NCBI RefSeq assembly: GCF_023283845.1
Contig: NZ_JAKILC010000010.1
Coordinates: forward strand, 62,001-126,000
DNA: 64,000 nucleotides
Direction: 5' to 3'
DNA from: Shewanella marinintestina
GTDB lineage: Bacteria > Pseudomonadota > Gammaproteobacteria > Enterobacterales > Shewanellaceae
Of the stretch, positions 19,017-27,476 are shown one piece after another. The translations under genes were made by a program, and so were the position numbers. Each line of letters opens with the position of its first letter. Position 1 is the first letter of the stretch. The notes below the pieces were generated by a model that did no database searches, was not told the DNA's origin, and saw only the letters and a program-made list of their open reading frames with translations.

Positions 19017-19910
19017 ATGCTGCAAAAAAACTCAAAATTGACTCAAATTACAAAATCTTTTTCATTATTGAAAGTTTTACCAATCTTATTGTTAATCATC
19101 GCTATCTTTAATTCATACTTCATTGTTGTTGAAGGCCATGTAGGTGTTGTAAAACGCTTTGGCGAGGCAAAAGATCAGCAAAATCCAGGCTTACATTTCA
19201 AAATTCCTTTTATTGAAACAGTTGAAATGATTGAAGTGCGTACCCGTAAGAATGCCGAGAAAATGGCATCAAGCACTAAAGAGCAGATGCCTGTGACTAT
19301 CGAGGTATCGGTAAACTGGACCGTAAATAAAGAAGCTGCACTTGATTTGTTTAAACGTTATGGTGGATTAACTCAATTTGAACAGCGTATTCTGGATCCA
19401 CGTTTTCGCTCTGCGACTAAAGATACTATTCCGCAGTTTGAAGCAGAGCAGCTAATACAAGACCGTGCAAGTGCCATTCAGGGCATCGAACGTCGTTTGG
19501 CCGAAGAAATGGAGGGTTTCCCCGTTATCGTAGATAACATTCAAATTGAAAATATTATTCTGCCGCAGAAATATATCAACTCAATTGAAATTAAGCAGAC
19601 CGAGAAAAACCTTGCTGCAGCAGAGGAACACAAGCTTGAGCGTCAACGCTTAGAAGCACTGCGCGCAGTAAACACGGCCGATGCCCGCGCCAAAGGCATT
19701 TTAAAAGTGGCAGAAGCTGAAGCGCAGTCTATCTTGCTAAAAGGTAAAGCCGAAGCTCAGGCGATTGAAGCAAAAGCCAAGGCACTTAAAAATAACCCAC
19801 TAATTGTAAAGCTTACTGAAGCACAAGCATGGGACGGCAGACTACCAAGCACCATGATGGGTGACGGCGCGATGCCAATTATGGATATTCGCGACTCAAA
19901 AGATAACTAA
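19017..19910 (+). CDS. SPFH/Band 7 (prohibitin-like) membrane protein
   Basis: 297 residues. One N-terminal membrane helix (LPILLLIIAIFNSYFIVV) is followed by the SPFH domain starting VVEGHVGVVKRFGEAKDQ, with the prohibitin-like GLHFKIPFIETVEMIEVRT, and then a long alanine/glutamate-rich helix (NLAAAEEHKLERQRLEALRA). This is the HflC/prohibitin group: oligomeric membrane scaffolds that often modulate FtsH-type proteolysis or lipid microdomains. It is not HflK or HflC, because the partner gene is absent. An ATG exists upstream at 18978, but AAAGGAC stands just ahead of 19017 and the extra 13 residues are basic and unlike the family, so I start here. A long hairpin closes the unit. Confidence 0.9.
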   Translation: MLQKNSKLTQITKSFSLLKVLPILLLIIAIFNSYFIVVEGHVGVVKRFGEAKDQQNPGLHFKIPFIETVEMIEVRTRKNAEKMASSTKEQMPVTIEVSVNWTVNKEAALDLFKRYGGLTQFEQRILDPRFRSATKDTIPQFEAEQLIQDRASAIQGIERRLAEEMEGFPVIVDNIQIENIILPQKYINSIEIKQTEKNLAAAEEHKLERQRLEALRAVNTADARAKGILKVAEAEAQSILLKGKAEAQAIEAKAKALKNNPLIVKLTEAQAWDGRLPSTMMGDGAMPIMDIRDSKDN

Positions 19911-19919
19911 TTCTACGCT

Positions 19920-19957
19920 GTAACTAAAATTGGCATTAAAGCGCCAATTTTAGTTAC
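19920..19957. terminator. Long hairpin after the SPFH gene
   Basis: Perfect 15-bp inverted repeat GTAACTAAAATTGGC/GCCAATTTTAGTTAC with an 8-base loop, ten bases after the stop codon. There is no long T run beyond the stem, so terminator function is likely but not certain; mRNA 3' end protection is also possible. Confidence 0.65.
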
Positions 19958-20020
19958 TTAATAGGAAGGGGCGAGCGTAATTACACTTTTCAACCCTATT
20001 TAAAGCTCTCGCTTTTGTTT

Positions 20021-20536
20021 TTAGATGTTGCTAACTAACACAGGTTCAGCAATAAATTCTCGGGAGAAATACTCCACGTTAATATAGGCAGTATTGCGAT
20101 CTTTAATTTTGACCTCTAAGATCGCAGAAGTGCCATCATCATACCCAACCTCTAAGCGTCTCCCGATGCAATTCCCTTGGAAAATACATTGATAACTTGA
20201 AGTATTTCTTGGAGTAAACTTTTTAGCTTGATAGCCTTTATTTAGTAGTGCATCTTCAAACTCTGCAAAATCTAAATCTAACTGCGCACCAAAAAGAGAG
20301 TAATCAAAGGTCTTCATTGACACTTTCATTAACCCATCTTCAGGCGTACCAACTAATTGGTAACACTCTGCAGTTAAATCATGATTTGGTAATTCAGCTG
20401 TCTTTACTTCGGCATAAATTCCTTTTTGTACAAATTCACCATAATGTGAAAATTCCCCTCCCCATTCTAGGCCAAATGGTGCAGCCGCATTAACGGTTAA
20501 AGGAGCGATTAATAAAAACAACATAAATTTTTTCAT
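20021..20536 (-). CDS. Secreted hypothetical protein, about 171 residues
   Basis: A signal peptide (MKKFMLFLLIAPLTVNA) leads to a mature domain of about 150 residues with four cysteines (ECYQ, YQCIFQGNCIG), which suggests a disulfide-stabilised periplasmic protein. The sequence AAPFGLEWGGEF straight after the signal is like other small secreted proteins of Shewanella and Vibrio. No named family is recognised. The frame is open up to 20578, but GGATGTGTG stands before the ATG at 20536 and this start gives the clean signal peptide. It is alone on its strand, facing the SPFH gene. Confidence 0.7.
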   Translation of the reverse strand: MKKFMLFLLIAPLTVNAAAPFGLEWGGEFSHYGEFVQKGIYAEVKTAELPNHDLTAECYQLVGTPEDGLMKVSMKTFDYSLFGAQLDLDFAEFEDALLNKGYQAKKFTPRNTSSYQCIFQGNCIGRRLEVGYDDGTSAILEVKIKDRNTAYINVEYFSREFIAEPVLVSNI

Positions 20537-21120
20537 CACACATCCATTTAAGTCAAAAAACTGGCGGATAATATCCAAGACTTATGATTATGTATAGGTA
20601 ATCAAGAAATAAAAACATCAAAAACATGAGCTTAAGCAATAATTACAGCGAAAAATAAATTACGCAGTTTTTTTGACAAAAATAAATAACCTATCAATTA
20701 CAATTAGATAAAAAATAAGACAATAATTTAATTAAGTATAATTAACTTATAAGTATGATTTAAAAACTTAATTACCTAAACCTTAATTACCCCCTCCTTA
20801 ATCAATCTACCCAACCACCTAAAAATTAATTTATTACACATTCATTATTTATATCCAAAACATTACACGTAACAAACAAATAGATAATTATAATATGTGA
20901 AAGTCACATATCTTAAATCCCGATATCACCACTATTAATATTAAGTAGCCAAACTTTTATTTATAAAATAAAGATGTACCAGGAAACACTTATAAATAAT
21001 TATAAATACCTTTCAGCTCTGAGAAATATTTAGGTGATTAATTATTATCGAACCAAAGCGACCAATAGAATTGTTAACCCTATCACGCGTCTTTACACTT
21101 CTTTAATTGCAGTTGAAAGT
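20537..21120. other. Very AT-rich gene-free stretch
   Basis: Nearly 600 bases with a strikingly low GC content from about 20640 to 21060, without an open frame of gene size or a terminator hairpin. It holds a 19-bp palindrome (20893-20911) and leads to the Fur box of the PepSY gene. Low-complexity AT runs here could also be silenced by a nucleoid protein. Confidence 0.5.
20893..20911. promoter_or_regulatory. 19-bp perfect palindrome, unknown operator
   Basis: ATATGTGA and TCACATAT are separated by AAG. The half-site looks like that of CRP, but the spacing between TGTGA and TCACA is 3, not 6, so it is not a standard CRP site. Confidence 0.4.
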
Positions 21121-21139
21121 GAGATTGATTACCATTCTC
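21121..21139. promoter_or_regulatory. Fur box
   Basis: GAGATTGATTACCATTCTC matches the 19-bp Fur consensus at 14 positions and is itself a near palindrome. It lies about 130 bp upstream of the PepSY gene, and iron-linked control fits that family. Confidence 0.65.
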
Positions 21140-21267
21140 GTAAGTTTTGTGTGACATATTTCTTTTTCTAAAAAAAGTATAAAAATCAATATGTTTATAA
21201 CAGCAAGCTTAAAGATCCTTTTTTGTCTTGGTCAAACTTTGCCTAGACTGACATTGAGAATGTAAAT

Positions 21268-22347
21268 ATGAACGCAGTAGCCGCTTTAAAATGGTTTCAC
21301 AATTGGGTGGGATTTTTCATCAGTATTACTATGCTTATCGTACTCACAACTGGCGTATACCTCGGTAGTGTCGATATGTTTAAAAGACTTGACGATAAAG
21401 GCCAGCAATATGCGCCGCTATCTATCGAGCAAAAAGCCCATACCGTGGAAACGCTATTCGAGCGTTACCCTGAAATGAGCACGGTCCGCTTTCCAACAGA
21501 GCATACTCCCTACATTCAAGCTGCAACACGCGGCAAAACCATTGCATTAGACAGTGAACTCAATGAGCTTTCAGTAAGCGCATTTGGTGACATTCCTGGC
21601 TACCGCACGGTGTTTTGGTTACATCGTAACTTCTTGCTAGAAGACTTTGGTGGTAAATACATTAATGCTTGGGCGTCGCTACTTGGCGGCGCTGTCACTC
21701 TTATAGGTATTTACCTCTGGTGGCGTGTGCGTAAAGGCTTTAGATTAAAGCAAAGTATTCCTACTAACACACGCTCAAGCAGTTTAGTTAAGAGCCATAT
21801 TCAGCTAGGTCTATTTATCTCTGTGCCACTGTTTATCTTGTGCATTAGCGGTTTTTTAATTACCTACAAAAGTTTATGGACAGGCGCACTTAAGCAACCT
21901 ATGGCTGAAATCAGCTACCCAGTAAGCCAAGCAAGTAACTGGCAAAGCCAGTTACAAACAGCACAAGAGCTATGGCCTGAATCAAACTTAGTGGCAATTA
22001 GCAAGCCGCGAGTGAAGAAAGGCGAGACGCCTACAGAGCTAAATTACAGCATTCGTTTTGATAGCCATAACGATGTGTGGTTACGTGAAGCAGACCGTAT
22101 GACCATGAGTTTCGAGCAAGGCATGATTAAAGACGCACTAAAACATAGCGATAGAACACTATCGGGCCAAGTTGCAGCATTTGTAAGACCACTGCACGAT
22201 GCGCTAAATATGCCGTTAAGTTATGTGATTTTTATCACTTCGGTGTCTGTCGTTGGCTGTATGATTTTACTCTTTAGTGCGGTTACTTTTTACCGCCGCA
22301 TATTTGCGAAGAAAACCAAACGAGTGAATAAACACGCCACTGCTTAA
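21268..22347 (+). CDS. PepSY-associated membrane protein (iron-uptake linked)
   Basis: 359 residues with four membrane helices: WFHNWVGFFISITMLIVLTT at the N-terminus, WASLLGGAVTLIGIYLWWRV, LGLFISVPLFILCISGFLIT, and a final helix near residue 330. Histidines in the helices or their ends (FHNW, LHRNF, LHDA) are the usual pattern of the PepSY_TM/PiuB family, thought to be inner-membrane reductases or accessory proteins of siderophore use. The intervening regions resemble PepSY-type folds. A Fur box stands about 130 bp upstream, so the gene should be repressed when iron is plentiful. It is a single-gene unit ended by a strong hairpin. The family is clear; the exact reaction is not known. Confidence 0.88.
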   Translation: MNAVAALKWFHNWVGFFISITMLIVLTTGVYLGSVDMFKRLDDKGQQYAPLSIEQKAHTVETLFERYPEMSTVRFPTEHTPYIQAATRGKTIALDSELNELSVSAFGDIPGYRTVFWLHRNFLLEDFGGKYINAWASLLGGAVTLIGIYLWWRVRKGFRLKQSIPTNTRSSSLVKSHIQLGLFISVPLFILCISGFLITYKSLWTGALKQPMAEISYPVSQASNWQSQLQTAQELWPESNLVAISKPRVKKGETPTELNYSIRFDSHNDVWLREADRMTMSFEQGMIKDALKHSDRTLSGQVAAFVRPLHDALNMPLSYVIFITSVSVVGCMILLFSAVTFYRRIFAKKTKRVNKHATA

Positions 22348-22366
22348 TCGCCACTATCTACACCAT

Positions 22367-22397
22367 TAATAGCAGCCAATTGGCTGCTATTTTTTTA
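22367..22397 (+). terminator. Terminator of the PepSY gene
   Basis: Palindrome AATAGCAGCCAATTGGCTGCTATT followed by seven T, twenty bases after the stop codon. Confidence 0.88.
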
Positions 22398-22566
22398 GAT
22401 CTTATTCCTCATGACCAACAAACAAACCTGTTAACAATTCATTAGTTGACATTTTATGCCAATCCTAGAAGATAACTGAGTTAAAACTCATGATATGCTG
22501 GGTTGAAAATCATAATAAAAACCGTTAAAAAAACGATAAAAGATTGACAAGGAAGAAAGGATAAAA

Positions 22567-24636
22567 ATGAAAAAGTCATTAATAGCGATTGCTCTAGCAA
22601 CCACATTTTTAGCGGGTTGTGGCGCATCAGATGTAAACAACGAAGCCAAAAATGAAGTCACTAAAGTGGCTACAACTAAAGCGGAACTAGGTAGTTTTGG
22701 CGTTGATTTAACTGCACGAAATGAAGCCGTAAAACCTGGTGATGATTTCTTTATGTATGCCAGCGGCACTTGGTATGACAACTACGTTATGCCTGCTGAT
22801 AAGACTCGTTTTGGCGCATTTACCGGCCTTGCTGAGCGCAGTGAAAAGCAAGTTAAAGAAATTATTGACGACATCGCTAGCCGCAGCGACCTAAATGCTG
22901 AAGAGCAGCTCATCGCTGATTTTTATCAAGCTTACATGGACACAGATACCATCAATAAACTGGGTATCACGCCAATTCAAGGCACACTTGATCAAATCAA
23001 TGCGATTAAATCAACTGATGACTTAACTAAAGTCTTCGGTGCATCTTGGTTAACTGGCGCAAGCTCACCAATTGCTGGCGGCATGTGGTTTAACCGTTTA
23101 GACCCTAACCAGTATGAAATGTCGATTGGTGCCAGCGGCCTAGGTTTACCAGATCGTTCTTACTACCTTGAAGATGCTGAGCGCTTTGTCAAAATCCGTG
23201 AAGCCTATGTTAGTCATATTGCTGAAATGCTCGCTTTTGCCGGTATTAAAGATGGCCAAGCTCGCGCCGAGGCAATTCTAGCGTTAGAAACTAAGATGGC
23301 TGAAGGCCAATGGCCGCGTGAAAAGCGTCGTAACCGTGACCTAACCCTTAACCAAGTTAAGCGTGCTGATTTAGCAAAAGAGTATCCAGGTTTTGATTGG
23401 GACGTATACTTTGCCGAAACTGGCTATCAAGTTCCTCAGCTAAACATCTCTCAGCCAGATCCTGTGAAAGCTATGATTAAATTGGTTAACAATGAATCAT
23501 TAAAGGTTTGGCAGGACTACCTAACTTTCCACACCGTTAGTAACAACGCAGGCTTGTTGTCTGAAGATATCTACGCTGCTAACTTTGGCTTTTACGGTAA
23601 AACGCTAAGTGGTCAGCAAGAGCCGCGCCCTCGCTGGAAACGCGCAATTTCTGAGATGTCAGGTACTCAATCTCTTGGTTTTGCCATTGGTAAAGTCTAC
23701 GTAGCACGTTACTTCCCTGAGTCATCTAAAAAACAGATGGCAGCACTAGTTGAAAACCTACGTACTGCAATGGGCGAGCGTATTGATGGTCTTGACTGGA
23801 TGGGCGCTGAAACTAAAGTAAATGCACACGCAAAACTTGCTGCGTTTAATCCGAAAATTGGTTACCCGGATGTATGGCAAGAGTTTGACGGTGTTGAGCT
23901 AACCAACAAAGATCTTATCGGTAATATTCAAAACCTACGTCAATTCTTCCAAGCAGATAGTGTTTCTAAAGAGCTTGAAAAGACTGACCGTAATCGTTGG
24001 GGTATGACACCGCAACGTGTTAATGCTTACTACAACAGTTCGTTTAACGAGATTGTATTCCCAGCGGCAATTTTGCAACCACCATTCTTCGATCCAAATG
24101 CCGATCCAGCCGTTAACTATGGTGGTATTGGTGCGGTAATTGGACATGAAATGGGTCACGGTTTTGATGATCAAGGCTCAAAGTCTGACGCCAACGGTAT
24201 TCAACGTAACTGGTGGACCGATGCTGACCGCGCAGCATTTGAAGCCAAAGCCGATCAACTTGCCGCCCAGTACAGCAAGTATGAGCCAATCCCAGATAAC
24301 TTCGTTAACGGCCGTAACAGCCTAGGTGAAAACATTGGCGACGTAGGCGGCCTTTCAATGGCATACCACGCATACAAGCTAAGCCTTAACGGTAAAGAAG
24401 CACCTGTGATTGACGGTGTAACTGGCGACCAGCGTTTCTTCCTTGCTTGGGCACAAGTATGGAAAGAAAAGCGCACAGAGCAAAGCATGCTAAACCAGCT
24501 ACGTGCAGGCACACACGCACCAGGTCGCTACCGTGCACAAGCACCACGTAACCACGACGCTTGGTACAAAGCGTTTGACGTTAAACCAGGTGATGAACTG
24601 TATCTTCCTGAAGATCAGCGCGTACGTATTTGGTAA
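22567..24636 (+). CDS. M13-family zinc metallopeptidase, lipoprotein (PepO-like)
   Basis: 689 residues. A lipoprotein signal with lipobox LAGC places it, as a lipid-anchored protein, in the periplasm or outer membrane. N-terminal M13 domain (VKPGDDFFMYASGTWYDN, shared with neprilysin and PepO), then the catalytic zinc motif HEMGH in VIGHEMGHGFDDQGSKSD, and the third ligand Glu in ENIGDVGG. The C-terminal WAQVWKEKRTEQSMLNQL and an R-V-x-I-W end are typical. It cleaves small peptides. All catalytic residues seem intact. A strong AAGGA precedes ATG 22567, and a hairpin follows, so it is an independent gene. Confidence 0.95.
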   Translation: MKKSLIAIALATTFLAGCGASDVNNEAKNEVTKVATTKAELGSFGVDLTARNEAVKPGDDFFMYASGTWYDNYVMPADKTRFGAFTGLAERSEKQVKEIIDDIASRSDLNAEEQLIADFYQAYMDTDTINKLGITPIQGTLDQINAIKSTDDLTKVFGASWLTGASSPIAGGMWFNRLDPNQYEMSIGASGLGLPDRSYYLEDAERFVKIREAYVSHIAEMLAFAGIKDGQARAEAILALETKMAEGQWPREKRRNRDLTLNQVKRADLAKEYPGFDWDVYFAETGYQVPQLNISQPDPVKAMIKLVNNESLKVWQDYLTFHTVSNNAGLLSEDIYAANFGFYGKTLSGQQEPRPRWKRAISEMSGTQSLGFAIGKVYVARYFPESSKKQMAALVENLRTAMGERIDGLDWMGAETKVNAHAKLAAFNPKIGYPDVWQEFDGVELTNKDLIGNIQNLRQFFQADSVSKELEKTDRNRWGMTPQRVNAYYNSSFNEIVFPAAILQPPFFDPNADPAVNYGGIGAVIGHEMGHGFDDQGSKSDANGIQRNWWTDADRAAFEAKADQLAAQYSKYEPIPDNFVNGRNSLGENIGDVGGLSMAYHAYKLSLNGKEAPVIDGVTGDQRFFLAWAQVWKEKRTEQSMLNQLRAGTHAPGRYRAQAPRNHDAWYKAFDVKPGDELYLPEDQRVRIW

Positions 24637-24663
24637 TACGCAAGCTCTTTTAGCTTAACGTTA

Positions 24664-24697
24664 AAATGCCAGTCAGTTATCTGACTGGCATTTTTTA
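24664..24697 (+). terminator. Terminator of the M13 peptidase gene
   Basis: 12-bp perfect stem AATGCCAGTCAG/CTGACTGGCATT, 4-base loop, six T. Confidence 0.92.
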
Positions 24698-24903
24698 TAG
24701 AAAGCTATTAATTGCTTATTTTATGCTTACTCTTTTATGCAAAAGTCATCTCAATCAGATTAAAGGGTTATATTCATAAAAGTACTTAGGGGTTTTAAAA
24801 CCACTTTCCGACCCGATATCTATACTGTGAAGCTTGAACAACCAAGCAGGTACGCGATTCAATACAACACGTAATTGCCAGATTAAAACCAATAGGATAA
24901 GAC

Positions 24904-25761
24904 ATGACAAACCAATACACACCAGCGAAAGTTTGGACCATGGATAATGAAAATGGTGGCCAATGGGCAAGTATCAATCGCCCAGATTCAGGTGCTAGAC
25001 ATGAGGAAACCCTGCCAAGTGGTGAACATCCATTACAGCTGCATTCGCTCGCTACGCCCAATGGTCAAAAGGTCACGATTATGCTGGAAGAGTTGCTCGC
25101 AAAAGGTATAACTGCCGCAGAGTATGATGCCTACACCATCAACATCGGCGAAGGCGATCAGTTCGGCTCGGGTTTTGTCGACATTAATCCAAACTCCAAA
25201 ATCCCTGCCCTGCTTGATACTTCGGCCAATACACCAATCCGCGTATTTGAGTCTGGCAATATCCTTTTATACTTAGCAGAAAAATTTGGCCATTTCTTAC
25301 CAACAGACATTGCCGCTAAAACGGAAGTCATGAACTGGCTATTTTGGCTACAAGGCTCAGCGCCGTACTTAGGCGGTGGCTTCGGTCACTTCTACGCTTA
25401 TGCACCAGAGAAGTTCGAATACCCTATTAACCGCTTTACCATGGAAGCTAAACGCCAACTTGATGTGCTCGATAAGCAACTCGCTAACAATGAATATATT
25501 GGTGGTGATGAATATAGTATTGCCGATATCGCTATCTGGCCTTGGTATGGCAGCCTAGTGCTGGGCAATTTATATAACGCTGCAGAGTTTTTAGATGTCA
25601 CGAGCTACAAACACCTACTGCGCTGGGCAAAGCAAGTTGAGCAACGTGAAGCCGTACAACGTGGTCGAATCGTTAATCGCTCATGGGGCGAAGAGTGGGA
25701 GCAACTTGAAGAGCGCCACTGCGCTGCCGATATTGATGCGGTGCTTAACAAAAAAACTTAG
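24904..25761 (+). CDS. yghU: Glutathione S-transferase, YghU type
   Basis: 285 residues, as expected for YghU (288 in E. coli). It has the characteristic N-terminal extension (YTPAKVWTMDNENGGQWAS, then INRPDSGARHEETLP), a thioredoxin-fold domain (LHSLATPNGQKVTIMLEELL; VNPNSKIPAL-like IDIN-NSKIPALL; the GSH-binding FESGNILLYLAEK), and a helical C-terminal domain with LFWLQGSAPYLGGGFGHFY. YghU-type proteins are nu-class transferases with disulfide-bond reductase activity towards organic disulfides and binding of two glutathiones. AGGA precedes the ATG. It is a single-gene unit closed by a 14-bp hairpin. Confidence 0.95.
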   Translation: MTNQYTPAKVWTMDNENGGQWASINRPDSGARHEETLPSGEHPLQLHSLATPNGQKVTIMLEELLAKGITAAEYDAYTINIGEGDQFGSGFVDINPNSKIPALLDTSANTPIRVFESGNILLYLAEKFGHFLPTDIAAKTEVMNWLFWLQGSAPYLGGGFGHFYAYAPEKFEYPINRFTMEAKRQLDVLDKQLANNEYIGGDEYSIADIAIWPWYGSLVLGNLYNAAEFLDVTSYKHLLRWAKQVEQREAVQRGRIVNRSWGEEWEQLEERHCAADIDAVLNKKT

Positions 25762-25779
25762 TGTCCGGCGATCCAAAAT

Positions 25780-25815
25780 GCATAACGCCAGTCTTTGACT
25801 GGCGTTATGCTTTAA
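25780..25815. terminator. Terminator of yghU
   Basis: Perfect 14-bp stem GCATAACGCCAGTC/GACTGGCGTTATGC with a 3-base loop, followed by TTT. Confidence 0.85.
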
Positions 25816-25988
25816 AAGTAACCATTTGATACTAATCGATACTTTTGTGAGACCCAAACCAAACTTCTTCACTTCTGCATATGATAATTTACTTACCGTT
25901 GCCAATATAAATGTGAAATAAACCCTTTGCATTTAATAAGTAACTCGCCTGAATAAAAACCGTTTATGAACATCAAAAGGATGGATGT

Positions 25989-27476
25989 GTGACCACAGCT
26001 AATACAGCCGAAGTAACTCACAGCTTTTCCCCCCTCACCAACGCTATTGTTGATAAAGCTATTGATAACGTTACTCGAAAACTTGTGGGCGGAGTAAGAA
26101 ACAAAAACAACTCCCAAGCTGGCAGTAAGCACCCAAGTGTAAAAATAACAATCGAGGATACACTCGCTGCCACATCAGCAAAAGATGTCATGGAAGTGGC
26201 TAATAGAGGTGTCGATTGGAAAGAGATGATTAGCAAAAGCTTATCTCATGGCATTTCATCACTTTCTAGCATGCAATACGATGGTCAATTCACAGTAAAA
26301 GATGGTATTGCCGAAGGATTACACCAAGTGCCGGGGAAGCCAGGGGTTTATGTCGTATTCGATAAAACCAATACGCCCGTTTATGTTGGTGACAGTGCGA
26401 ATATTCGTAGCCGCTGGCATGCTGGTCACCTGAATGAAAACCGCCAAAAACTCAGCAATGGCGAGCAATATAAATTATCAGATCAGCTTACAGAAGGTTG
26501 TGTAGTTAAGTTTATCTCATGTGAGTCAAAAGAAACTGCTGCAGCGATTGAAGCGCACCTTATCAAAGAGGCACAACCAAGTGTTAACGCCCGCGAAGAG
26601 CTACTTAACCAACAAGGTACTCGCTCCAATATTGAAGCAAAGAAAATGAAAGATGCTTCTGGTAGCACAGCAAGCCTTACTGCAGGTGCAGCTAAAGCCG
26701 CAGCAGAAAATGTCGGCTGGAATATATTAGAAACTCTAGTCTCCACTTGTATTAAAGCTTTAAAAGATGAGTTAGTTGATATTGTTTCTGGCGGAAAAAC
26801 TAAACTTAAAGATCGTATAAAGCGTCTATTTAATAAGATCTGGTCTGTTATTGCCAATATCCTGAAAAATCCTGGATCTATACTAAAAGGGATTTTTGAA
26901 TTTATTGTTAACGCCTTTTCAAGTGCCATTCGCAAAATTTATCAATTAGCTCGCAACATTTACGACTTAGGTTACGCGGCGTGGCAGTTGTATAAAGGCC
27001 AAAAAACAATGGGCAAGGCCGAGCTTGTCGCAAAAATATCTGAAACTATCATTACCAGTGGCTGCTTAGTGATTTGGGATGCACTCGATCCTATCATTGA
27101 GGCAAATCTGACCGCACTCATACCGCCTATCGCACCATTTGCCCCCTATTTTGCAGCAACGATAGCCGCAATTGGATTTGGTGTGTCTAGCCATTACTTA
27201 TCGGGTTTTGTGCCACAAATTGTCGAAAAAATTGTTAACTTCAACCCGATGCAACAACAATCGCTTGCTCAACAAAGAAGCGCCTGTGAGCAGCTGGTGA
27301 TTAATGCAGAAAAAGAGTTAATTATGATTAATGGCCTTGAAGATTACATGCGCTCATCCCAAGAGCTATTACTCGACTTATCTGCACAAACTAAACAACT
27401 TGAGCAACATCAAGCCATCGAGCATTTCAGTATAGAAGACAGATTAAATAGCATTTCCTTAGGAGCAAAAGCGTGA
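25989..27476 (+). CDS. GIY-YIG nuclease-fold protein with long helical, membrane-seeking tail
   Basis: 495 residues of unusual layout. Residues 1-110: polar, unrecognised. Residues 111-200: a GIY-YIG domain with GVYVVF (119-124), VYVGDS (131-136), catalytic-type Arg in NIRSRWHAGHL (138-148), and the metal-binding Glu in AIEAHLIKEAQPSVN (187-200). All expected active residues are there. Residues about 240-470: long amphipathic and hydrophobic helices (IWSVIANILKNPGSILKGIF; APYFAATIAAIGFGVSSHYL) that suggest membrane insertion or association. A nuclease domain joined to such a tail is not a standard repair protein. GTG at 25989 is preceded by AAAAGGATGG. The stop codon overlaps the start of the next gene by four bases (GTGA), so the two proteins are translationally coupled. 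Function unknown. Confidence 0.8.
   Translation: MTTANTAEVTHSFSPLTNAIVDKAIDNVTRKLVGGVRNKNNSQAGSKHPSVKITIEDTLAATSAKDVMEVANRGVDWKEMISKSLSHGISSLSSMQYDGQFTVKDGIAEGLHQVPGKPGVYVVFDKTNTPVYVGDSANIRSRWHAGHLNENRQKLSNGEQYKLSDQLTEGCVVKFISCESKETAAAIEAHLIKEAQPSVNAREELLNQQGTRSNIEAKKMKDASGSTASLTAGAAKAAAENVGWNILETLVSTCIKALKDELVDIVSGGKTKLKDRIKRLFNKIWSVIANILKNPGSILKGIFEFIVNAFSSAIRKIYQLARNIYDLGYAAWQLYKGQKTMGKAELVAKISETIITSGCLVIWDALDPIIEANLTALIPPIAPFAPYFAATIAAIGFGVSSHYLSGFVPQIVEKIVNFNPMQQQSLAQQRSACEQLVINAEKELIMINGLEDYMRSSQELLLDLSAQTKQLEQHQAIEHFSIEDRLNSISLGAKA

Noticed and set aside
20893..20911. The palindrome as a CRP site
   Set aside because: The spacer between TGTGA and TCACA is 3 bases instead of 6.
25989..27476. 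UvrC-like or homing endonuclease identity for the GIY-YIG protein
   Set aside because: No UvrBC-interaction, RNase H or HhH domains as in UvrC, and no intron or intein context; only the GIY-YIG fold is shared.
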